Virus record (IMG/VR): IMGVR_UViG_3300044628_000226
Coordinates: 1 to 27,017 of that record
Source: a virus
Length of the DNA: 27,017 nt
Direction: 5' to 3' (one strand)
Shown: piece by piece, positions 1 to 6,994 of the stretch
Numbering within the stretch: the first letter of the stretch is position 1
Layout of the letters: every line of letters starts with the position of its first letter
Translations under genes and position numbers: made by a program
Notes under the pieces: model-generated
Told to the model about the DNA's origin: nothing
The model's database searches: none
The model's input: only the letters and a program-made list of their open reading frames with translations

Positions 1-280
1 GACGGTCAACCAGCCAACGATTCTGAAGGAAGACAGTCATGAGACCAACTTCCAGAGTACGGATCTGAGATTCATCAAGGTTGAGACCATTGATCTCAGA
101 GATCATCTCCATGACCTCATGAAGTATGGTACTAGTTTCTACTTCCTCTCTCAACCTAAGATTGATTGAAATCCTAGGATAAGGGAAGAAGGAGAACTCA
201 CCAAAGTCACCTTCAGACAACTTTGCGGTAACCACAGGAATACTGTAGTGACCATATATAAGGACTAGGGGGAGCTTCAA
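1..280 (-). CDS. HExxE-motif small phage protein, C-terminus outside window
   Basis: This reading frame is open from a TTG codon at 280-278 to the left edge, giving 93 visible residues. The TTG overlaps the TGA stop of the HNH-like gene (TTGA) and follows GGAGG at 5 nt spacing, so start and coupling are well supported. The centre reads STILHEVMEMISEINGLNLD, then SQIRTLEVGL. This resembles a recurrent small phage family with a TxLHExxEA-type helix and a conserved QIRxLE segment. The HExx part looks like a zinc-metalloprotease helix, but the fifth position is Glu rather than His, so peptidase activity is doubtful. The gene is incomplete because the window ends. I recognise the pattern but do not assign a function. 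Confidence 0.72.
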   Translation of the reverse strand, partial: MKLPLVLIYGHYSIPVVTAKLSEGDFGEFSFFPYPRISINLRLREEVETSTILHEVMEMISEINGLNLDESQIRTLEVGLMTVFLQNRWLVDR

Positions 281-498
281 GCTTTCCTCCGATTAGCTCT
301 ACGAGACATGATTTGGAGGTTGGAACGTCTATTGTCCTTGGGGTTCCCGTTCTTGTGGTCTACTTCCTTACCGTCTCCCTTACGGATCTTTCCTTCTTTG
401 ATCATGAGTCTTCGTGCTTTGTTCCGGTTCGATCTATGGTTGATCTGCTCCGGTTTTGCATGGTACTCACGGTATTCTTTCTTGTAGTCTCGTGCCAT
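277..498 (-). CDS. small HNH endonuclease-like protein
   Basis: This 73-residue, strongly basic protein has a C-terminal core reading GDGKEVDHKNGNPKDNRRSN followed by LQIMSRRANRRK. It matches the short HNH fold: His in VDHKNGN, Asn in DNRRSNL, and a final Asn in the RRAN segment instead of the third His. No separate DNA-binding domain is visible. It sits four genes downstream of terL. HNH proteins beside terminases assist packaging in some tailed phages (HK97 gp74), and free-standing HNH genes can also be homing elements; which applies here is inference. Its stop overlaps the TTG start of the next gene. The N-terminus (MARDYKKEYREYHAKPEQI) is like short phage proteins I recall from cyanophages. 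Confidence 0.78.
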   Translation of the reverse strand: MARDYKKEYREYHAKPEQINHRSNRNKARRLMIKEGKIRKGDGKEVDHKNGNPKDNRRSNLQIMSRRANRRKA

Positions 499-500
499 GG

Positions 501-857
501 TTAGTCTCGTTTGGCTGGGCTTGTCTTCTTGCCGTGGGCTCCACGCATACCGATCTTCAGCTTCTCTCGCTTCTTGGCTGCAAGCTCAGACTTGGACATC
601 TCACCAACGGTCTTGGGAGTCTTCTTGCTGATCTTGAGGGAGGGACGGCAATACTCGTTCTTGCCTCCGCCACCACACGGCTTTCCGGTACGGGTGTCTA
701 CCCACTTTTCGTCTTGCCAACGCTTTAGGTTGGCTCCTGCTTCTCCCTTGCGGACATTGCCCTTGGCCTTGCGGCATTTGGCTGTGGCTTGAGCTGCTCG
801 TGCAGACCACTTCCCGTAGGAGCGCATGACCTTCTTGTAGCAAGCGTCTTTAGCCAT
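501..857 (-). CDS. DUF5872-like basic phage protein
   Basis: This 118-residue, Lys/Arg-rich protein has an N-terminal segment of the form MAKDACYKKVMRSYGKWSAR followed by a conserved KCRKAKGN. I associate this pattern with DUF5872, a family of small proteins in aquatic phages and large DNA viruses whose function is unknown. A central tract holds CGGGGKNEYCR, a possible metal or structural Cys pair. The C-terminus is almost all Lys, Arg, Ser and Gly, suggesting a nucleic-acid or packaged-protein role, but this is inference. It is packed between the 79-aa gene (3 bp gap) and the HNH-like gene (2 bp gap). The ribosome binding site is weak, so translation may depend on the upstream gene. Confidence 0.7.
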   Translation of the reverse strand: MAKDACYKKVMRSYGKWSARAAQATAKCRKAKGNVRKGEAGANLKRWQDEKWVDTRTGKPCGGGGKNEYCRPSLKISKKTPKTVGEMSKSELAAKKREKLKIGMRGAHGKKTSPAKRD

Positions 858-860
858 GGT

Positions 861-1100
861 TCACCAAGCCCTGCAAGACCAGTAACGAGCCTTGGTCTTT
901 GGTCCGGGGTTGTCGCAGTTGTGACGAGCACGGAAGTTCTTGCGCCTTCCGGGAATGTGCTTCTTGATCTTCATGTTGGGATCACCGAAGCGGACGATCT
1001 TGGTCTTCTCCCCATCTTTGACGCAGACAGCAGACTTTTTAGGTCCACCGGGAGTCCTGAAGGGCTTGTTCAGGCTCTTGCCTTCACAGGGGCTTGGCAT
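861..1100 (-). CDS. conserved small Cys-containing phage protein (FRARHxC motif)
   Basis: The start is placed at the ATG at 1100, giving 79 residues, because AAGGAG lies 5 nt upstream of it. An in-frame ATG at 1115 lacks such a site. The protein begins MPSPCEGKSLNKPFRTPGG. It carries VKDGEKTKIVRFGDPNM, then NFRARHNCDNPGPKTKARYW and a terminal SCRAW. This KDG...VRFGDPNM...FRARHxC...YWSCxxW layout recurs in small proteins of aquatic phages, sometimes fused to larger virion or protease proteins. The spaced Cys/His residues could bind a metal. No function is established to my knowledge. It overlaps the end of the upstream 65-aa gene by 31 bp. Confidence 0.72.
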   Translation of the reverse strand: MPSPCEGKSLNKPFRTPGGPKKSAVCVKDGEKTKIVRFGDPNMKIKKHIPGRRKNFRARHNCDNPGPKTKARYWSCRAW

Positions 1101-1267
1101 TTGAACTCCTTGCACATTTCCATGATTTCGGGGGAGACGGATTCACGCATCATTCTCATGCCTCGGGCTAGGTCTTTGGCAGAGTTAATGTGACCACTGG
1201 ACTTGAGATGGTCTTCGTAGAGCAGAACAACAGAAGCCATCAGGATTTGCAGTTCGTCTACATCCAT
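1070..1267 (-). CDS. hypothetical helical protein after terL
   Basis: This 65-residue protein has no family I recognise. It begins MDVDELQILMASVVLLYEDH and is predicted to be almost entirely helical, with several Met residues (ARGMRMMRES, EIMEMCKEF). The start is well supported by AAGGAGG placed 4 nt before the ATG at 1267. It overlaps the terL stop by 10 bp and its 3' end overlaps the next gene. The position directly behind terL suggests late expression with packaging and morphogenesis genes. Nothing in the sequence points to a specific partner. Confidence 0.65.
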   Translation of the reverse strand: MDVDELQILMASVVLLYEDHLKSSGHINSAKDLARGMRMMRESVSPEIMEMCKEFKCQAPVKARA

Positions 1268-2885
1268 GTGTCCTCCTTGGGACGGCGGCCTACAGCGTGT
1301 TCCATAAACCTTTCTAGTTCCTTTTGGAGCACCTCTTCCCTGAAGTTGGCCATCTTCCTGTCTGCATCCTGAGCCATCTTGTCTGCCCAGAAGCCCACAG
1401 CCATGCTGAGGCAGTCAAGACGGTCATCGTGGTACAAAGATCCCTTGGCTCGACTGATGCGACTGAGCTGCCAGATAAGTGAAAATTGGAGAGCCTTCTC
1501 GCTGGCATATGCTTGATGACTGCGATGTCCAAGACCAGACGATGCTGACACAGCACAGGCTCCAGAGTGTCAATGATCCGGCGTTCCTTCTGAATGTTGT
1601 GTCTGACTTCTTCAGTGGTGCATGGGTATTCACGCAGCAGGTACGGCTTGAGCAGCTCAGTGAACATACCGTCACCGAAGTTGGACTCGATCAGGATCAA
1701 ATTGACCTTGTTGTCCTTGGCGATCTTGGTCAGCTTCTTCATGACCTCCTCGCCGTAGCCACCAGCAAGCCCTCCTGCCTGTGTCACATACAAGAAGCCA
1801 TTCAGCATCTTGACCACGCAGTAAGCCGTCTCGTCGCCACCACGGCCCGCAGGATCGATTGCCATGATGCCCCCCTCATAGGGAATCCATCGTCCTTGGA
1901 TCTCCATGGGAGCGTAGAAGCGATCACCGTTGAAGCCGACGCAAGGCAGATCCTTGACGATGTTGTTTGGATTCATCGCCCAGATGGGCTTCTCAGGGGC
2001 ATTTTCAGGGTTGAGCCCAAACACAATCAAGTCGTTGATCTTCAGTGGATATCGATCAGCATCGCTGAGGGTCGAGTCCAGCATGAACTGGAGCGCAAAG
2101 CCCGTTCTGCCATAGGACGCCTCACGCTCCATCAGATCCATGGCGTCGAATCGCTTGGGATCCGTGGGGTCTCCAGACTTGCCTGTGCGGAGCAGCGGAG
2201 CCAGCTTCTCACCGAATGCGACCTTCAGCCGCTCTTCTGGGAACCGTGCTGGCCACACGCGGGTCACATACCCCTTCTCGGCCAGACCGTGGTAAATCGA
2301 CTGTTCCGTCTGGGGCGTACCTAGGTAGATGATCTCCCCACCCGGCTTCAAGACTGCCTCGAACTCAGCTGTACTGGCCAGCAGCTTGTCCCGCATCACG
2401 GCGGTAGCAGAGTTGTTGAGAGACTCAACGTCATCGGCAATGATCAGATCGCCACGGCTACCAGTGATCTGGCTGGTGATTCCCTTTGAGACCACGCTGG
2501 GAGCCTGACTAGGTGGAGCAGGACCAACATCAAAGGCGATCTTGCTGTTTCTCTGGTTGTCCTTTGGCTTCAGATGCTGGCAGAACGGGATCTCATGGAT
2601 CAACCGCAGAGTGAATGTGCTGAAGTCATCTGCTCGTTGCTTGGAGGCAGACACGACCAGAACATTGAGGGTCGGGTCGTGCAGCAGTCTCCAGACTACA
2701 TATGCACTGGTTAGCCAGCTCTTTCCCACTCCACGGAACGCTTGGATGACTCGACGCCGTGGCCCCTTCTGTAGAAACTTGGCAATGTCCAGCTGCACAG
2801 GAGTAGGCTCAGGAAGCCCAAGGTGATCCCACGCAAGACACACAAAGTTGCGGAAGTCCTTGAGCTTGTCCTGCGCCTCGCTCAT
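1258..2885 (-). CDS. terL: large terminase subunit (TerL), interrupted by a -1 frame change
   Basis: This is the packaging motor ATPase and nuclease, homologous to T7 gp19. Frame 0 gives the ATPase: Walker A AFRGVGKS (residues 49-56) and Walker B LIIADD with E154. The nuclease starts with D344 (MAIDPAGRGGDE) and E400/D405 (LIESNFGDG). At about position 1507-1515 the homologous frame changes by -1: frame 0 becomes unrelated sequence and stops at 1314. The other frame continues as AYASEKALQFSLIWQLSRIS, then GSLYHDDRLDCL and ELERFMEHAVGRRP, ending at the TAG at 1258. HDDRLD supplies the last nuclease aspartate, so the 523-aa frame-0 product would lack it. The joined protein would be about 542 aa, against 586 for T7. 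The start overlaps terS by ATGA, with GAGGAGG upstream. The change may be a sequencing or assembly error, a real mutation, or recoding. Confidence 0.93.
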
Positions 2886-3091
2886 GCGGCTTCCTCCTCA
2901 TCTGGATCGAAGGGCATGACCTTGGCAAGGTTCAAGAGCGGCTCTGACGCCTTCATGTTGGCATCGATGCCGTTGTCCTTCAGGAATTGCCTAGCCACAT
3001 TCAGGTCGGCAGGGCTGGCTTCTCCGGATTGAATCCGGTTCAGTAGCTCTGCCCCTAGGGCATTGTGGAGTTGTTTGAATAGTTCTTCCAT
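2882..3091 (-). CDS. terS: small terminase subunit (TerS)
   Basis: This 69-residue protein begins MEELFKQLHNALGAELLNRI and continues QSGEASPADLNVARQFLKDN before an acidic tail (FDPDEEEAA). The QSGEAxPADLNVARQFLKDNGI block is characteristic of the T7-type DNA packaging protein A (gp18 family). It recognises phage DNA and recruits TerL. It is shorter than T7 gp18 (89 aa), which is usual in aquatic T7-like phages. It shares a four-base ATGA overlap with terL, so the two subunits are probably made by coupled translation. The order fibre module - terS - terL matches T7 genes 17-19. Confidence 0.88.
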   Translation of the reverse strand: MEELFKQLHNALGAELLNRIQSGEASPADLNVARQFLKDNGIDANMKASEPLLNLAKVMPFDPDEEEAA

Positions 3092-3093
3092 GA

Positions 3094-4053
3094 TTAGCTG
3101 TTGTAGAGCTCAATGCGGAACGGCTTACCGGAATCGAACTGGCTTTCTGGAAATACCGTGGAAGCCGTGTACATGACGTAGTCAGTACTAAAAGTTGTGG
3201 AAGCTGTCTGCAAGCGGCGAGGATTGGTGAAAAGACGATATCGATTTCCATACACGTTCGCGGGTCCGTAGTACACCTTCATGTATGAATTTGGATTTGC
3301 CGTGATGTATTCCTGCGCTCGGTTTGCGGTCCCATAAACTGATGATGGTCGGAAAGCCAACATTGGTTTGTCGGAATCAAACACATAATTCTGATACAGC
3401 TTTCCCGTTGTGGCATTGCCGCCAAAGATGAATGGGGAGTTATTTGCCAGCTCATCGGTTCCGGGATCGTCGTGGACAAAGCTTCCAATCAACTGGGAGA
3501 TGCCAAGGCTTTCTGCGACAAGTTGAGAGGTAGTGCTTCCGGAAGACATGAAATCCCACCCAGTGCCGTAACTGACAAACTCAGGTTGGAACTCAGGAGG
3601 TGCTGGGTCTGTCGAAACGGTTACGTTGAAGGTATCGAGAACTCTGTCGCCATCCGAAGCATTCAGAACGGACACAATATTCGTGCCAGTCTTACTGGCA
3701 ACGGTACGAAAGGCCACGAAGAAGTTTGGGGAAACAGAAAAGGTCGCTCCAGAAGGCGTAGCTGTCCACGTTGCGGTTCCCGCGAGAAGATCAATGATGT
3801 CCGATGTGACCACACGTTGAATGTTTCCCGCAGTCGTGGACAGTTTCAAGCTGATGGCTTGGGAGGTTCCAGTGACCTTCTGATATGTAAAGCCATATAT
3901 GGCCAAGTTGGATTGAGAATAGAGATCCAACCAGTTCAAAAAGTCCGGAACAACTCCCGTAGTCGGTTGCCTTTCAAGTGTAGAAGACAGATCAAAAGAA
4001 AGACCATCGCTTGTGGTCCTGTCGAAAGCTGTGAAGACAACAAGGTGTTTCAT
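3094..4053 (-). CDS. probable virion or receptor-binding accessory protein
   Basis: This 319-residue protein is rich in Ser, Thr, Asn and aromatic residues, with alternating beta-type segments and no signal peptide or membrane segment. The N-terminus is MKHLVVFTAFDRTTSDGLSF. The middle has Ig/cadherin-like strand patterns (FSVSPNFFVAFRTVASKTGT, then LDTFNVTVSTDPAPP), and the C-terminus is Tyr-rich (MKVYYGPANVYGNRYRLFTN). The segment VTGTSQAISLKL resembles LTGINQPISLRV in the next protein upstream. The gene lies in the fibre-to-terminase interval where T7-like phages often carry extra adsorption proteins. I do not recognise a named family; a fibre tip or capsid appendage role is inferred from composition and position. 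Confidence 0.72.
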   Translation of the reverse strand: MKHLVVFTAFDRTTSDGLSFDLSSTLERQPTTGVVPDFLNWLDLYSQSNLAIYGFTYQKVTGTSQAISLKLSTTAGNIQRVVTSDIIDLLAGTATWTATPSGATFSVSPNFFVAFRTVASKTGTNIVSVLNASDGDRVLDTFNVTVSTDPAPPEFQPEFVSYGTGWDFMSSGSTTSQLVAESLGISQLIGSFVHDDPGTDELANNSPFIFGGNATTGKLYQNYVFDSDKPMLAFRPSSVYGTANRAQEYITANPNSYMKVYYGPANVYGNRYRLFTNPRRLQTASTTFSTDYVMYTASTVFPESQFDSGKPFRIELYNS

Positions 4054-4062
4054 GGTTGACTT

Positions 4063-4542
4063 TCAGTTGAAGACGTATCCAGATCCAATTACGGATGCCG
4101 AATTGATTGAGGCGTTTGAAAACGTAACTGTGACTGGGTTGTCGTGGGCTTCTTTGAATACCCCAACATTCAGTCTCTGAGTGTTTTCAATGTTGATCAT
4201 CGAATCGATGTTAACTGTCTGCCACCCATCTCGTGAAGTCTGCAAAGCAGTAGATGTCAAGTCATTGTCTGAAACACGGACATATACAGTCGTTCCTGTG
4301 ATGTTCGTGATGCCCACAACACGAAGTGAAATTGGCTGATTGATTCCGGTCAACTGATTTGTGCTGTTTACTGAAAACTCGTTTGCGTTAGCTGCAAAGG
4401 TTCCAGTCAAAGTTGCCGCACCACTAGCCAACGTAAAATCAACTACACCTGACGGAACAAGTCCTGCTGAAAGGTTCCAACTTGTTGCCGCAGCTCTTGT
4501 GGACACAATGAAACTGTCGATGACAACGATTGGAAAAGCCAT
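4063..4542 (-). CDS. probable small beta-rich virion protein
   Basis: This 159-residue protein starts MAFPIVVIDSFIVSTRAAAT; AAGGAG lies 5 nt before the ATG. It is Ser/Thr/Asn/Val-rich with short alternating strands (TLTGTFAANANEFSVNSTNQ, then VYVRVSDND), typical of jelly-roll or sandwich modules in tail appendages. It has almost no charge clustering, no cysteines and no membrane segment. The LTGINQPISLRV segment is similar to VTGTSQAISLKL in the next protein downstream, so the two may share a domain. The function is unassigned; a fibre or decoration component is the likeliest reading from context. Confidence 0.68.
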   Translation of the reverse strand: MAFPIVVIDSFIVSTRAAATSWNLSAGLVPSGVVDFTLASGAATLTGTFAANANEFSVNSTNQLTGINQPISLRVVGITNITGTTVYVRVSDNDLTSTALQTSRDGWQTVNIDSMINIENTQRLNVGVFKEAHDNPVTVTFSNASINSASVIGSGYVFN

Positions 4543-4551
4543 TTCAGCTCC

Positions 4552-4860
4552 TTACTGAACGACGTACACGGATGCGGTGGTTCCACCTGCTCCAGCAGTG
4601 GTCACAACGGCCCGAAGATACGGCATCAGCGCCAAGGTCTTTCCAGTCGAGGAGTTAAGTCCAGTGGCGAGGTCGATCCAGTTGTTTCCGCCATCGGCAC
4701 TTCCTTGAATCTTCAGAATTCCCGCACCAGCACTCACAACTTGAGCAGTCCCAATGTTGTTTCGGTTGTTGTTGTCCTTCATGGCATCGATCATGCTGTA
4801 TGAAGTTCCCGTGGTTGTGGTAGCGGTGCTGATTTCGTTGGCAATGAGATGCACGTTCAT
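4552..4860 (-). CDS. small beta-sandwich-like virion protein
   Basis: This 102-residue protein begins MNVHLIANEISTATTTTGTS. Its core is LKIQGSADGGNNWIDLATGL and its end is LMPYLRAVVTTAGAGGTTAS followed by VYVVQ. The pattern of a strand with QGSxDGGxxW, a Thr/Gly-rich turn and a final LRAxVT strand recurs in small phage structural proteins that bind other virion parts. It lacks membrane and coiled-coil segments. It sits between the coiled-coil/membrane protein and the two larger beta-rich proteins. I infer a virion or fibre accessory role; no specific family name can be given with confidence. Confidence 0.66.
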   Translation of the reverse strand: MNVHLIANEISTATTTTGTSYSMIDAMKDNNNRNNIGTAQVVSAGAGILKIQGSADGGNNWIDLATGLNSSTGKTLALMPYLRAVVTTAGAGGTTASVYVVQ

Positions 4861-4867
4861 GTCTGTG

Positions 4868-5077
4868 TCAATCCTTAAAAGGGACCATTTTGACGATCAT
4901 TCCAGCAAGCAGAGAGATAATCGCAGCTGCTCCAAGCATCCACGCTCTGCTTTGTTCGAGTTCTCGAATCCGCTTGTCTAGACTTTTCAGCTCTTGTTCC
5001 TGAAGTCGCAAGGAAGTCATCATCGCGTCAACCTTGCCCTCTAGGCGTCCAAGAGCCAAGAGGATTTCTTCGTTCAT
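4868..5077 (-). CDS. coiled-coil plus single-TM protein, holin-like (XhlA-type layout)
   Basis: This 69-residue protein has an N-terminal amphipathic helix or coiled coil (GRLEGKVDAMMTSLRLQEQE, then KSLDKRIRELEQSR). One hydrophobic segment follows (WMLGAAAIISLLAGMIVKMV) and a short charged tail. This is the layout of XhlA-like lysis-associated proteins. The gene occupies the place of T7 gp17.5, the class II holin encoded just after the tail fibre and before terS. Its start overlaps the collar gene by ATGA. I therefore favour a holin or lysis accessory role, but a single-TM protein in a fibre module could also anchor or chaperone something else. No endolysin is adjacent. Confidence 0.7.
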   Translation of the reverse strand: MNEEILLALGRLEGKVDAMMTSLRLQEQELKSLDKRIRELEQSRAWMLGAAAIISLLAGMIVKMVPFKD

Positions 5078-5385
5078 GGCTCGTACTCGAATGCCTTGAT
5101 GATGTACAGGGTGTTTGCAACAGGCGCAGAGATGTTTGGAAGACTGAAGTTTGAGCCAGATCCTCCAAAGGTTGTTCCGAGCTTAGTGAACAAGTCTGCA
5201 TATGAGGTCTTGCTGACCGAGGCTCCATTACAAGCCAACCATCCCTTCGGAGCCGATGCTGCCGGAATCAACTTGATGTCGCCCACAGCTAAAAGCTGAT
5301 CTGTGTATAAGCGAATCTCAGACAGGTTGTTTGAGGTCTGCAAAAGACCTGTGCTCATGACGGCTTGAACTGTGTTGAGTGACAT
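5074..5385 (-). CDS. phage tail collar domain protein
   Basis: This 103-residue protein carries the Phage Tail Collar signature (PF07484): VGDIKLIPAASAPKGWLACN, then GASVSKTSYADLFTKLGTTF and FSLPNISAPV, ending YIIKAFEYEP. In larger fibres this domain caps or trimerises the shaft; here it is nearly free-standing after a 35-residue helical N-terminus. It overlaps the tail fibre stop (TAATG) and the next start (ATGA). It therefore probably works with the upstream fibre as a separate tip or as an assembly factor. The domain call is firm; the exact structural position is inferred. Confidence 0.85.
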   Translation of the reverse strand: MSLNTVQAVMSTGLLQTSNNLSEIRLYTDQLLAVGDIKLIPAASAPKGWLACNGASVSKTSYADLFTKLGTTFGGSGSNFSLPNISAPVANTLYIIKAFEYEP

Positions 5386-6974
5386 TACGCATACCTCATG
5401 GCAACAAATGTGGAAGTTTGTCCGGAAGCTGAAGTAACATTAACTGGGGTTCCCGGAAGTATCTGTGCAACGGCGGAAGCTGTGCGAGAACCGCTGCTGT
5501 TAAAAGTGATGTAGAGAACAAGCCAAGTTCCAAAACCAGTTTCAACTTGAAGACTTCCACCACTACTAATGTTTAGGAAGTTTGCAATATCAGGAGAACT
5601 GGATGTAAAGTTGGTGTTTCCGTGACTAGTAACGCCAAACATCAAGTGGCGACGTGGAGTGCTATACGCCGTAGAAACATTCCAGCCATTTGCAATTTGC
5701 GCCCCATCGTAAACATCTGCAATGCGAATCGCGTCTCCACTAGAAGTTGGTGCGCCGAGATTTACACACTTGTATGTAGACGTAAAGTCCAAGTTGGATG
5801 AAACTGCACCACCAAAGCCAATGGTGCTGAGAGTCTTAGCGGTGAGTTCTCCAGTTGTAGCAATGTGAAGGAGACGCTCGACACCAGCTCCTGTGAAAGC
5901 AACTCCCTTCATGTTGGTCAAGGCCACAGCATTGAGTCCCAGAGCAGCCGTGTCCACAGCAGCGTTGGCAATCTTCTCGCTGGTGATCGAGTTGTTAGCA
6001 ATCTTCGGCGTCGTGACCGCACTGGTGATCAGCTGATCAGTGCCAACAGAGTTGTTAGCCATCTGGTCGTTACCCACAGCATCGTCGGCAATCTTTGCCT
6101 GAGTCACCGCATCGTTTTGAAGTGCAGCAGTGAACACCGAGTTGTCGGCCAGCTTTGCAGCCGTCACAGCATCATCTTGAATGTTGCTGGTGCTGATCGA
6201 GTTTGCTGCCATGTACGCATTGGTGATCGATGAGTTAGGGACAACATCGAGAGCGTTACGGGCCACGCCGAAGTTGCGAACACGGATTCCCAAACCATTG
6301 CCGGGAGCTGTCGTAAAAACGATTGCGGTTGTAGTAATGGAGTAATCAGTTGAAGGCCGTTGAATTACACCTCCAACTTCGACAATGAACATATCGGCAG
6401 AAGTGCTGCTGGGAGCTGGATTACTCAGTGAGAAAGAGGTCTGCGATCCGGTTCCCGTAGTAGACCACGACTGCGGAATGGTCGAAGCTCCATAAAGGGC
6501 GACTGCGTCCATCTGAGCCTTGGTCACCAGATCGTTTGGATCAATGGCTTGACCAGCGTTCTTCACAGGAAGCGCAGCAGCATTCCAACCCAACTGATCC
6601 GTGGTCTTGCCAAGAGCTCCCGAGCCCGTGTCGTTGGCTTCCTGAACGATGTGGAGCAGTCCCTTGAAGCCCTTGTCGAGATCTTCAGCCGTCAAGACGG
6701 AACCGTTGCTGAAGTCAACGACGTTGCCTGTAAACCCAGCGGAGGTCGCTGGTGTTTCACGAGCAATCTTGACCTTGACTCCAGACGCCGGAGCCGTTGG
6801 ACTGAAGTTCACATTTTCATTTGCAGCGTCAATCGTGTACCCCGTGGTCTGGAGTACGTCATTCAGGTAGACCTTGATGTAGGTCACACTGAGGTAGTCA
6901 TCAATCCCCGCAAAGGAGAACGAGGTCTGAGACCCAGTTCCCGTGTGCAGGACGTAGCTGAGTGGGTTTGGCAT
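5385..6974 (-). CDS. tail fibre protein (T7 gp17-like N-terminus)
   Basis: This 529-residue protein follows AAGGAG at 9 nt spacing. Residues 1-110 (SYVLHTGTGSQTSFSFAGID, DYLSVTYIKVYLNDVLQT, then LTAEDLDKGF) match the T7 tail-fibre N-terminal family (PF03906) that attaches fibres to the tail. A second related module begins at residue 173, again TGTGSQTSFS, with VEVGGVIQRPSTDY. Residues 246-355 form eleven consecutive 10-residue units of the type DDAVTAAKLA / NNSITSEKIA, a common fibre shaft repeat. The last 170 residues form a distinct Ser/Gly-rich C-terminal domain, presumably the receptor-proximal part. No intramolecular chaperone motif is visible. It probably acts with the downstream collar and beta-rich proteins. 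T7 gp17 is 553 aa, so the length is normal. Confidence 0.9.
   Translation of the reverse strand: MPNPLSYVLHTGTGSQTSFSFAGIDDYLSVTYIKVYLNDVLQTTGYTIDAANENVNFSPTAPASGVKVKIARETPATSAGFTGNVVDFSNGSVLTAEDLDKGFKGLLHIVQEANDTGSGALGKTTDQLGWNAAALPVKNAGQAIDPNDLVTKAQMDAVALYGASTIPQSWSTTGTGSQTSFSLSNPAPSSTSADMFIVEVGGVIQRPSTDYSITTTAIVFTTAPGNGLGIRVRNFGVARNALDVVPNSSITNAYMAANSISTSNIQDDAVTAAKLADNSVFTAALQNDAVTQAKIADDAVGNDQMANNSVGTDQLITSAVTTPKIANNSITSEKIANAAVDTAALGLNAVALTNMKGVAFTGAGVERLLHIATTGELTAKTLSTIGFGGAVSSNLDFTSTYKCVNLGAPTSSGDAIRIADVYDGAQIANGWNVSTAYSTPRRHLMFGVTSHGNTNFTSSSPDIANFLNISSGGSLQVETGFGTWLVLYITFNSSGSRTASAVAQILPGTPVNVTSASGQTSTFVAMRYA
5910..6239 (-). repeat. eleven in-frame 30-bp degenerate repeats in the tail fibre gene
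   Basis: Residues 246-355 of the fibre divide without remainder into eleven 10-residue units. Examples are QDDAVTAAKL, ADNSVFTAAL, QNDAVTQAKI, ADDAVGNDQM, ANNSVGTDQL, ITSAVTTPKI and ANNSITSEKI. Positions 4-5 are Ser/Ala plus Val/Ile, and positions 9-10 are polar plus hydrophobic. The DNA has a 30-bp period but has diverged between units. Such repeats build extended trimeric shafts, and their copy number can change by recombination. Confidence 0.85.
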
Positions 6975-6994
6975 GGTTTATAGCTCCTTAGACT

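Noticed and set aside
1500-1530. Programmed -1 ribosomal frameshift signal in terL
   Set aside because: No X XXY YYZ heptamer is present at the junction, so recoding is not claimed; it remains only one of three explanations.
1258-1551. Separate 97-residue gene at the 3' end of terL
   Set aside because: From residue 14 on it is the homologous C-terminus of TerL, so it is treated as part of a frame-broken terL rather than a gene of its own.
1479-2324. Plus-strand open frame of 281 codons opposite terL
   Set aside because: It lies within terL coding sequence on the other strand, has no recognisable domain and no fitting gene order.
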